Shown: positions 17,585 through 25,878 of the stretch, piece after piece
Position numbering within the stretch: position 1 is the stretch's first letter
How the letters are laid out: each line of letters begins with the position of its first letter
From: Bacillota bacterium
GTDB taxonomy: Bacteria > Bacillota > Sulfobacillia > JACIYH01
Length of the DNA stretch: 58,040 bases
Reading direction: 5' to 3'
NCBI GenBank assembly: GCA_040757085.1
Contig: JBFLXJ010000001.1
Coordinates: forward strand, 1 to 58,040
Notes under the pieces: generated by a model
Told to the model about the DNA's origin: nothing
What the model saw: only the letters and a program-made list of their open reading frames with translations
The model's database searches: none
Translations under genes and position numbers: made by a program

Positions 17585-18359
17585 TCGGCAGGAATTGGCG
17601 GGCTTGCGCAGAATTGGTAGCAAGTGGTGGTTTGCTACCGGAGGTTGGCTGCCGATGGAGGAAGGTCCGGCGTTGCTCAACGTGGGTCGCTGCCTGGTGA
17701 TGCGGGTCCCGTCGGAGGCAGGGTGGCAGCGTATGATGACTATCCTCAACGAACTGAAAGAGGGCCGGGGCGAGGAAGTCATCCTCGATACGGGACCCCA
17801 GGTCCTGGGCGCCCGGCAGCTGGTGGAACTGGAGCGCATCCTGAGCGCGCGGGGGTACCGGCTGGTGCGGGTGGTGCACGGACCGGCCCAGGCGGGAGGG
17901 CGTGCCTCTGAGAGCCGCTGCCCCGCCGCAGGGGGCGGACAGGGGCCAGCCCTGAGCGCGAGGGACCAAGGGGCCGTGGCAGCGGGTGGGGCGGAGAGTG
18001 CTCCCCGCGGGCGAGGGCGGGTGCGAGAACCGGGGGAGCGCACGCTGGTGAGGAGAGGGCCCCTGCGCTCCGGGCAGGTCATCCACTACCGGGGCAATGT
18101 GGTCATCCTGGGGGATGTGAATCCCGGGGCCCAGGTGGTGGCGACCGGGGACGTGATCGTCCTGGGGGCCCTGCGGGGGGTGGCTCACGCGGGAGCGGAC
18201 GGTTCCCGGGGGGCGGTGGTAGCGGCCCTGCGGCTGTGTCCCACTCAGCTGCGCATCGCTGACCTCATCCGGCGTGCTCCCGAGGGCGACCGCGAGCGGG
18301 AACACAGGCCCGAGCTTGCCCGGGTACGGGAGTCGGAAATCGTGGTGGAATCCCTGTAG
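17577..18359 (+). CDS. minC: Septum-site determining protein MinC
   Basis: 260 aa. The C-terminal domain (about 160-235) shows the beta-helix pattern of MinC: LRSGQVIHYRGNVVILGDVN then GAQVVATGDVIVLGALRGVAHAG. The N-terminal domain (about 30-105) is divergent but keeps EVILDTGPQVLGARQLVELE. Between them lies a Gly/Arg-rich linker. MinC blocks FtsZ assembly away from midcell when recruited by MinD. The GTG start overlaps mrdA, so it is probably translated by coupling. The last residues read RESEIVVESL, a MinC-like tail. Confidence 0.9.
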   Translation: MSDRQELAGLRRIGSKWWFATGGWLPMEEGPALLNVGRCLVMRVPSEAGWQRMMTILNELKEGRGEEVILDTGPQVLGARQLVELERILSARGYRLVRVVHGPAQAGGRASESRCPAAGGGQGPALSARDQGAVAAGGAESAPRGRGRVREPGERTLVRRGPLRSGQVIHYRGNVVILGDVNPGAQVVATGDVIVLGALRGVAHAGADGSRGAVVAALRLCPTQLRIADLIRRAPEGDREREHRPELARVRESEIVVESL

Positions 18360-18393
18360 TACCCAGGAGTCGCCGATCTGCGGGGGGATGGGG

Positions 18394-19194
18394 ATGGGCG
18401 AGATATGGGTGATCACGTCGGGTAAGGGCGGGGTGGGCAAGACCACGGCCACCGCCAACCTGGGAGCCGGTCTGGCCCTCCTGGGCAAGCGGGTGGCCAT
18501 GGTCGATGCGGACATCGGTCTGCGCAACCTGGATGTGGTGATGGGCCTGGAGAACCGGATCGTTTACGACCTGGTGGACGTGGCGGAGGGGTATTGCCGC
18601 CTCAAGCAGGCCCTGGTTAAGGACAAACGAGTCGAGGGGCTTTACCTGCTGCCTGCGGCCCAGACCAAGGACAAGACGGCAGTCAGCCCGGAGCAAATGC
18701 GCAGTCTGTGCCAGGAACTGGCCCGTGAGTTCGATTTCGTGCTGGTCGATTCCCCGGCGGGCATAGAGCAGGGATTCCGCAACGCTGTCGTGGCAGCAGA
18801 GAAGGCTCTCATCGTCACCACCCCCGAGGTGGCGGCCGTGCGCGACGCCGACCGGGTGATCGGGCTCCTGGAGGCGGCGGAGATGGCCCCTCCCCTGTTG
18901 CTCATCAACCGGGTGCGGGGAGACATGGTGCGCAGGGGCGACATGATGAACATCAACGACATGATCGAAGTGCTGGCCATCGAAGTGCTGGGGGCCATCC
19001 CGGAGGACGAGCAGATCATAGTATCAACCAACCGGGGGGAGCCTGCTGTCCTCATGCCGCATTCTCGGGCCGGACAGGCCTTCCGCCTGGTTTGCCGGCG
19101 GCTGCTGGGCGAGGATGTCTCCCTGCCCAACGTCTGGGAACCGGACGGGTGGCTGCTCAAGCTGCGGCGACTGATCGGGGCAGGAAACCGTTGA
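18394..19194 (+). CDS. minD: Septum-site determining ATPase MinD
   Basis: 266 aa starting MGEIWVITSGKGGVGKTT; a start two codons earlier (18388) is equally readable. Deviant Walker A GKGGVGKT with Lys11 and Lys16, DADIGLRNLDVVMGLE switch I, and FVLVDSPAG switch II. MinD dimerises on ATP, binds the membrane through a C-terminal amphipathic helix (WLLKLRRLIGAGNR here), carries MinC and is cycled by MinE. It sits between minC and minE. Confidence 0.96.
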   Translation: MGEIWVITSGKGGVGKTTATANLGAGLALLGKRVAMVDADIGLRNLDVVMGLENRIVYDLVDVAEGYCRLKQALVKDKRVEGLYLLPAAQTKDKTAVSPEQMRSLCQELAREFDFVLVDSPAGIEQGFRNAVVAAEKALIVTTPEVAAVRDADRVIGLLEAAEMAPPLLLINRVRGDMVRRGDMMNINDMIEVLAIEVLGAIPEDEQIIVSTNRGEPAVLMPHSRAGQAFRLVCRRLLGEDVSLPNVWEPDGWLLKLRRLIGAGNR

Positions 19195-19213
19195 GGGGAA
19201 GGGGGGAGCGGGC

Positions 19214-19486
19214 GTGTTCAACTGGAGGGGGCGTGGCCAGCCGACGATTTCCCCCAGCAGGGAGGTAGCCAAAGAACGCCTGCGCCTGATCCTGGTGCAC
19301 GACCGGGCGGGCTGCTCTCCCGAACTATTGCAGGCCCTCAAGGAGGAGATGGTGATGGCCATTTCCAGGTACCTGGAGGTTGAGAGGGAGGGAATCGAGA
19401 TCCGGCTTGTATCGGGCGAGAAGCAGGCAATGCTCGCAGCCAATATCCCTATCAGAGCGGTACGGCGAGCTGGTGTGTCCGTATGA
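19214..19486 (+). CDS. minE: Cell division topological factor MinE
   Basis: 90 aa, GTG start. The MinD-contact region SREVAKERLRLILVHDRAG (about 15-33) is followed by the dimerisation domain LQALKEEMVMAISRYLEVE and a beta strand GIEIRLVSGEK. MinE stimulates MinD ATPase and sweeps the inhibitor from midcell. Its presence shows an oscillating Min system rather than the DivIVA/MinJ type of Bacillus. The TGA overlaps the rodA ATG. Confidence 0.93.
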   Translation: MFNWRGRGQPTISPSREVAKERLRLILVHDRAGCSPELLQALKEEMVMAISRYLEVEREGIEIRLVSGEKQAMLAANIPIRAVRRAGVSV

Positions 19487-20628
19487 CCCTTACGGTTTCT
19501 CGGCCCCGGGCGTGGTTGCGCAATCTCGACCTGGGACTTGTGGGCGCGACGGCGGGCCTGGTGGTGTTCTCTCTGGCCGCCATCGCCAGTGCTTCGTACA
19601 GCATGAACCCCGACGACCGGTTATTCTTCGTGCGCAGGCAGGCTCTCTGGCTGCTGGTGGCTGTGGCGGTGGCCGTGCTGACAAGGTTGGTCGATTACCG
19701 GGTCATCGTGGCCTGGGCTGCACCCCTGTACCTGGTGAATCTGGCCCTCCTGGCTGCGGTGCTGGTAGTGGGGCGGGAGGCTCAGGGGGCCCAGCGCTGG
19801 ATTCCCCTGGGACCATTTGACCTTCAGCCTTCCGAGCTGGCCAAGCTCCTCACCATCGTGACCCTGGCGGCTCACCTTGGCCGCCGGGAAGTCCCGCTGC
19901 GAGGCCTGCGGGAGGCCCTGCCCTACGTGGCGCATGTGCTCGTGCCCCTGCTGCTTATCGTCGTGCAGCCCGACCTGGGAACTTCCCTGGTGCTGGGAGC
20001 AGTGCTGCTGGGCATGCTCTACGCTGCCGGAGTTCCCGGGGGCCGGCTGGTGGCGATGGTGGGGGCGGGGCTGTCTGTGGCCGCCCTGGCCATATGGGCT
20101 CATCTGACCTGGGGTTTTCCCCTTCCCCTGCGCGACTATCAGTTGAACCGCCTGCTGGTTTTCCTGCAGCCCGGTCGCGATCCCCTGGGGGCGGGTTACC
20201 ACCTTCTGCAGTCGAAAATAGCCATCGGCTCCGGAGACTTTTGGGGCAAGCGGCTGTTCTACGGTACCCAGAACCAGCTCAACTTCCTCCCCAACCGGCA
20301 TACGGACTTCATTTTTTCGGTCATCGGCGAGGAACTGGGGTTTGCAGGAGGAATCGCTGTTCTGGGGTTGTATTGTTATCTTGTGTACCGCGTGTTGCGG
20401 GTGGCTCGGCTGGCCGGTGACGTCCACGGGGGTCTATTGTGTGTGGGGGTAGCTTCCATGCTGGCCTTCCACGTGCTGGTGAACGTGGGGATGACGATGG
20501 GGATCATGCCGATTACAGGTATTCCCCTGCCCTTCATCAGCTACGGAGGCAGCAGCCTGGTCACCAGCATGATGGGCATCGGATTGGTCCTCAACGTCTA
20601 CGGCCGCAGGCAGAGGATTCGTTTCTAG
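19483..20628 (+). CDS. rodA: Peptidoglycan glycosyltransferase RodA
   Basis: 381 aa, about ten membrane segments, SEDS family. Signatures: GAQRWIPLGPFDLQPSELAKL, the QPDLGTSLV loop with the catalytic-type Asp, YQLNRLLVFLQPGRDPLGAGYHL, and the C-terminal TGIPLPFISYGGSSL. It polymerises lipid II into glycan strands, paired with PBP2 from the same operon, for lateral wall growth. The ATG overlaps the minE stop by four bases. It closes the shape and division module. Confidence 0.95.
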   Translation: MTLTVSRPRAWLRNLDLGLVGATAGLVVFSLAAIASASYSMNPDDRLFFVRRQALWLLVAVAVAVLTRLVDYRVIVAWAAPLYLVNLALLAAVLVVGREAQGAQRWIPLGPFDLQPSELAKLLTIVTLAAHLGRREVPLRGLREALPYVAHVLVPLLLIVVQPDLGTSLVLGAVLLGMLYAAGVPGGRLVAMVGAGLSVAALAIWAHLTWGFPLPLRDYQLNRLLVFLQPGRDPLGAGYHLLQSKIAIGSGDFWGKRLFYGTQNQLNFLPNRHTDFIFSVIGEELGFAGGIAVLGLYCYLVYRVLRVARLAGDVHGGLLCVGVASMLAFHVLVNVGMTMGIMPITGIPLPFISYGGSSLVTSMMGIGLVLNVYGRRQRIRF

Positions 20629-20680
20629 GCTGTGGACGTGGGTAATATGGCGCCGCAAGGGGCGAGAAGGAGGAGAGACG

Positions 20681-20977
20681 ATGGCTCTGAAGATCACGGC
20701 GGACTGCGTGAGCTGTGGGGCGTGTGAGCCGGTGTGCCCGAACTCGGCCATCAGCCCGGGGGACGATGTGTACGTCATCGACCCGGACAAGTGCACGGAA
20801 TGCTACGGTTGGCACGCCGAACAACAGTGTGCCTCGGTATGTCCTACCGACGCCTGCCTGGAGGATCCCGACCACAAGGAAAGCAAGGACGAATTGCTGG
20901 CTAAGTTCCAGCGCCTGAATCCCGGCAAGGAGCCGGAGAACGCGGACAATTGGCAGCCCCTGGGGCGGTCGGCCTAG
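20681..20977 (+). CDS. YfhL-type 2[4Fe-4S] ferredoxin
   Basis: 98 aa. Eight cluster ligands are visible: Cys9, 12, 15 and 19, followed by Cys38, 41, 50 and 54, with the longer spacing CTECYGWHAEQQCASVCP typical of the YfhL/Alvin-like subfamily; a ninth Cys is at 59. A C-terminal helical tail (HKESKDELLAKFQRLNPG) extends the fold. It is a soluble low-potential electron carrier with unknown partners. GGAGGAG precedes the ATG. It is followed by a strong hairpin terminator lying inside the convergent gene. Confidence 0.92.
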   Translation: MALKITADCVSCGACEPVCPNSAISPGDDVYVIDPDKCTECYGWHAEQQCASVCPTDACLEDPDHKESKDELLAKFQRLNPGKEPENADNWQPLGRSA

Positions 20978-21381
20978 GAGTCCTGGGAGGGCGCGGACGG
21001 AGACCCGGCCACCGGCCGGGTCTCTTCGATTTCGTCCCACCCGGCCTGTTCCTGTATGCCGCTGCGGGTCTCGTGCGAGCAGTCAGAACGGGCATCGATG
21101 AGTTCGAGTAGCCGGGGAACGAGGTCAAGCAGCCGCTCCACCGGGCCCGAGGCGGCGACAGGCAGGACCGTACACTGTCCCGGCTGGATGACGATCACGG
21201 CGCACGGGGTGGAACGGAGGCTGAGCACCAGGTTCGCGCCTCTGCTTCCTGCCAGGCAACTCACCGTCGCCGCGCATATGATAGTGGTCTCCCCCACCTG
21301 CAAGGGCGGGGAGAAGGTTGCCTCCGGGGCGTGCTCCCGCGCCAGTTCGGCCAGCATGTTGCTGATTGCCTCGGGTTCCAC
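20974..21381 (-). CDS. GerW (YtfJ)-like sporulation-associated protein
   Basis: 135 aa from a GTG at 21381 behind a run of G. Residues about 25-95 follow the GerW/YtfJ pattern: LQVGETTIICAATVSCLAG, a hydrophobic strand PCAVIVIQPGQCTVLPV, and VERLLDLVPRLLEL. In B. subtilis, YtfJ is a spore component. The usual glycine-rich central segment is shortened and Cys residues replace the IPVSRVSFG consensus, so this is a divergent member and the function is uncertain. The C-terminal 30 residues are polar. It is convergent with the ferredoxin gene, overlapping by four bases. Confidence 0.5.
   Translation of the reverse strand: MEPEAISNMLAELAREHAPEATFSPPLQVGETTIICAATVSCLAGSRGANLVLSLRSTPCAVIVIQPGQCTVLPVAASGPVERLLDLVPRLLELIDARSDCSHETRSGIQEQAGWDEIEETRPVAGSPSAPSQDS
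21000..21031 (+). terminator. Terminator after the ferredoxin gene
   Basis: GAGACCCGGCC (21000-21010), loop ACC, perfect 11-bp complement GGCCGGGTCTC (21014-21024), then TTCGATTT. The U-tract is imperfect. The hairpin lies inside the 3' coding end of the convergent GerW-like gene. Confidence 0.65.
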
Positions 21382-21496
21382 CCCATCCCCCCCACCATAT
21401 TTTCCCTCGCCAGGACCAGATTAGGCGGCCGGCATCCCAGGTACATAGTACCAGCAGGCTGCCAATATACATGGGACAGGGAGGGAGGTGCCCCTC

Positions 21497-22234
21497 ATGT
21501 TGCGGGCCTGGCGGCGGCGGTGGAGGAGATTGCGGCAGAGATGGAATCCACCCCAGGAATGGTTTTCTCCCCGCGAGGTGCAGCGGGCTCCCCTGGCCGG
21601 ATGGGTGAGGCAGGCGGCCATATCCCTGGCCCTGTTCTCCCTGCTGATAGCTCTGTACCAGTTGCCCGCGGACAATTCTCACCACCTGCGGCGGGCCATA
21701 TCCTACGTGGCAGAAGCCGACTACGACCCCGTGGCCTGGTACCAATCGGGGCAAGCGCGTGAGGTAATGGCCCGCTACTTCAGCCTGGAAGCGTGGAGAA
21801 ACATCCTTGGTGGCAAGAAAACGCAGCCCGCAGAGGAACTTCCACTCCTGTGGCCCACGCGGGGCCAGGTCACTTCCGGCTTCGGGTGGCGGAAGGACCC
21901 CGCCACAGGAAAAGAGGAGTTCCACGAAGGCCTGGATATCGCGGCCCCTGCCGGTACGCCGGTGCTGGCAGCCGGGGCCGGTACGGTGAAGGCGGTGCGT
22001 TCCAGCCCCGCTTACGGGAAGGTGGTGGAAATCGAGCACGGAGGCGGCATGACCACCGTATACGCCCACCTGGCCGAGGTGGTGGTGAAGGAAAAACAGA
22101 AGGTGACCGCGGGTGAACAGGTGGCCAGCGTGGGTCAGACGGGAAATGCTCGTGCTCCCCACCTCCACTTTGAGGTTCGTCTGGACGGAAAACCGGTGGA
22201 TCCCCTCACCTATCTGCCCGGCACCTCGCCCTAG
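21497..22234 (+). CDS. M23 (LytM-type) membrane metallopeptidase, SpoIVFA-like
   Basis: 245 aa from the ATG at 21497 (GGGAGG eight bases upstream; a GTG three codons earlier is possible). An Arg-rich N-terminus, one membrane segment (about 38-55), and a LytM domain from about 120: RGQVTSGFGWRKDPATGKEE, HEGLD (zinc His and Asp) and HLHFE. SpoIVFA has this layout and restrains the SpoIVFB protease encoded next door. Here the zinc residues are complete, so peptidoglycan cleavage is possible. The 12-base spacing to spoIVFB supports a functional pair. Confidence 0.82.
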   Translation: MLRAWRRRWRRLRQRWNPPQEWFSPREVQRAPLAGWVRQAAISLALFSLLIALYQLPADNSHHLRRAISYVAEADYDPVAWYQSGQAREVMARYFSLEAWRNILGGKKTQPAEELPLLWPTRGQVTSGFGWRKDPATGKEEFHEGLDIAAPAGTPVLAAGAGTVKAVRSSPAYGKVVEIEHGGGMTTVYAHLAEVVVKEKQKVTAGEQVASVGQTGNARAPHLHFEVRLDGKPVDPLTYLPGTSP

Positions 22235-22246
22235 GGGGCCGTTTCC

Positions 22247-23113
22247 TTGCGTTTTCAGCTGCGGGGGGTGGTGGTGGAAGTACACCCCCTCTTTCTCATC
22301 ACCCTCATATTGTTCTGGACAGGCCGGGGCGGGGTGGAGGTGGGGATTTTCCTCTTCAGCCTGGCGATCCATGAGTTGGGGCACCTGGCCGTACTCACCG
22401 GTCAGGGCCTGGGAGTCGCCCGTGTGGAACTCTTGCCGTTCGGGAGCGTGATTACTCCCCTGGCACCCACCCTCGAACCGGGGGAGGAATTCATGGTGGC
22501 GGCGGCCGGACCCCTGCACAGCCTGGTGCTGGTGGCTACGGGCTGGCTGGCTGCTCCCCGCGTGCCCAACCCTGACCTGGCCTCCTGGTTCCTGGAACTC
22601 AATGCCACTCTCGGCGTATTCAACCTCTTACCTCTGCTGCCCCTGGACGGGGGACGCATGTTACGCGCCCGCTGGGCCCTCTCCCTGGGGTGGCGGCGTG
22701 CTACCTGGCGACTGATCCGCCTGGGCAGGTGGGGGAGCGGGGTGCTCACCGCAGTGGCGGTCGTCGCCCTCCTGCAGGGGCGGATGCTGGTCCCCCTGCT
22801 GGTACTGGCCTGGGTGCTGTTACTGGCGGCGGGGCAGGAGGAGGAGTGGGGCATGTATCGTTTCCTGCGGCACGTGGAGGAAAAGCACCGCCGGCTGCGC
22901 TGGCGGGGGTTCATGCCCTCCGCGGGTCTTGTGGCCACCCCCCAGACCAGGCTGCTGGAAACGGTACGCCAGTTTTTGCCCCACCGCTACCATGTGGTGC
23001 TGGTGGTCGACCGGGGAGAGCCCCTGGGCTTGCTCACCGAAGAGCAGGTCTGGGAGGGCCTCAGGGCCTCCCCTTCCGCCACCCTGGCAGACATCCTCAA
23101 ACGGCAGTCTTGA
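22247..23113 (+). CDS. spoIVFB: M50 site-2 protease with CBS-like tail, SpoIVFB-like
   Basis: 288 aa, TTG start. The active site is HELGH at 42-46, with the second metal motif NLLPLLPLDGGR (Asp134). About six membrane segments run to residue 200. The tail (about 225-285) is a CBS-like domain (HRYHVVLVVDRGEPLGLLTEEQVWEGL). In spore formers SpoIVFB cuts pro-sigma-K in the mother-cell/forespore membranes. The neighbouring SpoIVFA-like gene and the position after minCDE-rodA match the conserved Bacillota locus. A non-sporulation role for this S2P cannot be excluded. Confidence 0.85.
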   Translation: MRFQLRGVVVEVHPLFLITLILFWTGRGGVEVGIFLFSLAIHELGHLAVLTGQGLGVARVELLPFGSVITPLAPTLEPGEEFMVAAAGPLHSLVLVATGWLAAPRVPNPDLASWFLELNATLGVFNLLPLLPLDGGRMLRARWALSLGWRRATWRLIRLGRWGSGVLTAVAVVALLQGRMLVPLLVLAWVLLLAAGQEEEWGMYRFLRHVEEKHRRLRWRGFMPSAGLVATPQTRLLETVRQFLPHRYHVVLVVDRGEPLGLLTEEQVWEGLRASPSATLADILKRQS

Positions 23114-23171
23114 GGCACAAAACCCTCACCGCAGAGGGTGGGTTGCCGTTAGCCCCATTTTCCAGGCGTCC

Positions 23172-23206
23172 CTGACGATGCGTCAGCACCGGGCCTTGGG
23201 TATAAT
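23172..23206 (+). promoter_or_regulatory. Promoter with inverted repeat upstream of the radical SAM-rng operon
   Basis: A perfect TATAAT at 23201-23206 lies 41 bases before the operon's first gene. No good -35 hexamer is seen at 17 bases; instead the inverted repeat CTGACG-ATG-CGTCAG (23172-23186) covers that position. It may be an activator or repressor site. It was identified from the sequence pattern only. Confidence 0.5.
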
Positions 23207-23246
23207 GTTGCGCGGAACGCAGGAAGCGGGGTGAGAGTCGCGACCC

Positions 23247-25112
23247 ATGATTGAGCCCGGAGAGAAGGCTCGCGTTAGGGAGTGGCTGCTGGAGACCGTG
23301 GAGAAGCCTGCCCGTTACCTGGGCACGGAGTGGAACGCCGTCCACAAGGATCATGAAAAGGTCGAAATCCTTTTCGCGCTGGCTTTTCCCGATGCTTACG
23401 AGGTGGGGATGTCCCACCTGGGTTCCAAGATCCTGTATCACCTGCTCAACCGGCGGGATGACACGGCGGGGGAGCGGGTCTACGCCCCCTGGGTGGACAT
23501 GGAGTCCCGGTTGCGAGAGAAGGGCATCCCACTGTTTGCCCTGGAAAGCTGGCGTCCCGTACGGGAATTCGACTTCGTGGGGTTTTCCCTGCAGTACGAA
23601 CTCAACTACACCAACATCCTGAACATGCTCGACCTGGCCGGCATCCCGCTGCGGTCGGCCGAGCGTGGTGGTGGCGATCCCCTGGTGATCGCGGGCGGTC
23701 CGTGCGCTTTCAACGCCGAAGCGCTGGCGGAATTCTTCGATTTCATGGTCCTGGGGGAGGCCGAGGAGGTCCTGGACGACATCCTGGACCTCTACCGGGA
23801 GTGGAAGCGGGCCGGGAGGCCAGGGGGCAGGCAGGAGTTCCTGCACCGGGTAGCCGGTATCCCCGGGGTGTATGTGCCCTGCTTCTACGATGTGGGTTAC
23901 TTCCCGGACGGCAGGGTGCGGTCGATTACGCCGCTGGCCGGAGCCCCTCCCCGGGTGAAGAAGCGGGTGCTACCGTCGCTGGATGCGGTTAGCTATCCCG
24001 TGCGCCCGCCGGTTCCCTACCTGGACGTCATCCACGATCGCATCATGGTGGAGGTGTTCCGGGGATGCAGCCGGGGCTGCCGCTTCTGCCACGCCGGTAT
24101 GGTCTACCGCCCCGTGCGGGAGAGGTCTTCCCAGGCGGTGGTGAGCCTGGCGGAACAACTGGTGCGGGCGACCGGGTACGACCAGATTTCCCTGGCCTCG
24201 CTGGCATCTGCCGACTACTCCGCCGTCACCCGGGTGGTGCGGGATTTGAACGAACGCTTCGGCCCCTGCGGAATCGGGGTGTCCCTGCCCTCCCTGCGCA
24301 TGGACTCCTTTTCCGTGGAACTGGCCCGGGAGGCCGCGCAGGTGCGCCGGGCCGGGCTGACCTTCGCGCCCGAGGCGGGGACGCAGCGGCTGCGCAACGT
24401 GATCAACAAGAACCTGACCGATGAGGAAATACTGGGGGCCGTGGACGCGGCCGTGTCGGCGGGGTGGGATAGCCTGAAGCTTTACTTTATGGTAGGATTA
24501 CCCACGGAGAGCGAGGGGGATTTGGAAGGAATAGCACACCTTGTGGATTCCGTTTCCCGCCGCGGAGGGCAGGGGGGACGGCGCTTGCGGTTGAGCGTGA
24601 GCGTGTCACCTTTTGTGCCCAAGGCGCATACTCCTTTCCAGTGGGAGCCCCAGAACAGCATACAGGTGTTGGAAGAAAAGTTCCGCATCCTGCGCCGGCG
24701 CCTGCGCATCCCCGGAGTCAACCTCTCCTGGCACGATCCCCGCATGAGTCTCGTGGAAGCCGTCTTCTCCCGGGGGGACAGGCGCCTGGGCCGGGTACTG
24801 GAACGGGCGTGGCGGGCCGGCTGCCGGTTCGATTCGTGGACGGAGTTCTGGGACTTTGTGCGCTGGGAGGAGGCCTTTCGGTCTGAAGGGCTGGATCCGG
24901 GGTTTTACGCGCACCGGGAGCGGGATTGTGACGAGGTGTTCCCGTGGGATCACCTGGATGCGGGCGTGGATAGGGAATTCCTGTGGGAAGAGAGGGAGAA
25001 GGCCTACCGGGGGGAAACTACTCCTGACTGCCGGTGGGATGCCTGTCCCGGTTGTGGGGTCTGCCCAGAACTGGGCGTAGGGATTGCCTTGCAGGGGGAG
25101 GCACGGGCGTGA
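23247..25112 (+). CDS. TIGR03960-type radical SAM protein
   Basis: 621 aa. The radical SAM cluster motif is CSRGCRFC with Cys274, Cys278 and Cys281, preceded by a B12-binding-like N-terminal domain (FPDAYEVGMSHLGSKILYHLLN). Downstream family features include TFAPEAGTQRLRNVINKN and a Cys-rich C-terminus CPGCGVC. This family is usually encoded directly before a DUF2344 protein and RNase G, as here. The pair is thought to act in RNA or ribosome-associated modification, but the reaction is not established. The stop overlaps the next GTG. Confidence 0.88.
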   Translation: MIEPGEKARVREWLLETVEKPARYLGTEWNAVHKDHEKVEILFALAFPDAYEVGMSHLGSKILYHLLNRRDDTAGERVYAPWVDMESRLREKGIPLFALESWRPVREFDFVGFSLQYELNYTNILNMLDLAGIPLRSAERGGGDPLVIAGGPCAFNAEALAEFFDFMVLGEAEEVLDDILDLYREWKRAGRPGGRQEFLHRVAGIPGVYVPCFYDVGYFPDGRVRSITPLAGAPPRVKKRVLPSLDAVSYPVRPPVPYLDVIHDRIMVEVFRGCSRGCRFCHAGMVYRPVRERSSQAVVSLAEQLVRATGYDQISLASLASADYSAVTRVVRDLNERFGPCGIGVSLPSLRMDSFSVELAREAAQVRRAGLTFAPEAGTQRLRNVINKNLTDEEILGAVDAAVSAGWDSLKLYFMVGLPTESEGDLEGIAHLVDSVSRRGGQGGRRLRLSVSVSPFVPKAHTPFQWEPQNSIQVLEEKFRILRRRLRIPGVNLSWHDPRMSLVEAVFSRGDRRLGRVLERAWRAGCRFDSWTEFWDFVRWEEAFRSEGLDPGFYAHRERDCDEVFPWDHLDAGVDREFLWEEREKAYRGETTPDCRWDACPGCGVCPELGVGIALQGEARA

Positions 25113-25873
25113 CCAGGCAGGTACTCCGCCTGCGGCTGGAAAAGTCCGGGGATGCCCGCTTTATATCCCACCTCGACTTCGTGCGTACCCTGGCCCATGC
25201 TTTCGTGCGGGCCGGGATTCCGGTATCCCTGACCCAGGGTTTTCACCCCCACCCACGGTTTTCTCTTGCACTGGCCCTGCCCCTGGGGGCGTCCAGCGAG
25301 GCGGAATACGCTGACGTGGAACTCGACCGCACCGTGGACGCCATGGAGGCAGCGCGGCAACTGAACCGGGTCCTGCCTTCCGGCATCAGGGTCAGGCAGG
25401 TCCAGGAGATCCCCGTGGGCACGCCGCCTTTGCAGTCCCAGGTGGGGGCCGCCAGGTGGCTGCTTGACCTGGAGCTCGCTCCCCAGCCGCCGGCCCTGCC
25501 CCCGGAACCGCAGGGGGTGGAGGAGGCGCTCTCGCGCATCCTGGAACAGCCCCACTTGCCCCTGGTGCGGGAAAAGGAAGGCAAGATCCGCACCCTGGAT
25601 GCCCGTCCCCTCATTCTGTCGGCCCGGGTGCGAGGCGGCAGCGGGCAGGAGGTAAGGGTGGAAGCGGTGCTGGCAGCAGGGAACCCGTCCTTGCGGGCGG
25701 CCGAGTTCGCCCGTTTGCTGGCCGAAGGGGGGGGCTGGGAATTGCGCCGCCTGCGGGTGCACCTCCTGCAGGTCTACGCGCGGAGGGACGGTACCCTGGT
25801 TGACCCGGCTCGTTTGGGAGAAGAAGCCTGGCGGAACTTCCACCGCAACCGCAAGCTCAATTTTGAGGAGTGA
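25109..25873 (+). CDS. DUF2344 / TIGR03936 protein
   Basis: 254 aa from the GTG at 25109, which overlaps the radical SAM stop. Family pattern: LRLEKSGDARFISHLDFVR, AGIPVSLTQGFHPHPRFSLALALPLG and SEAEYADVEL. In many bacteria this domain is fused to the C-terminus of the preceding radical SAM protein, so the two probably form one enzyme system. The function is unknown. The terminus reads HRNRKLNFEE, and the tail supplies the ribosome site of rng. Confidence 0.85.
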   Translation: MTRQVLRLRLEKSGDARFISHLDFVRTLAHAFVRAGIPVSLTQGFHPHPRFSLALALPLGASSEAEYADVELDRTVDAMEAARQLNRVLPSGIRVRQVQEIPVGTPPLQSQVGAARWLLDLELAPQPPALPPEPQGVEEALSRILEQPHLPLVREKEGKIRTLDARPLILSARVRGGSGQEVRVEAVLAAGNPSLRAAEFARLLAEGGGWELRRLRVHLLQVYARRDGTLVDPARLGEEAWRNFHRNRKLNFEE

Positions 25874-25878
25874 TTTGC

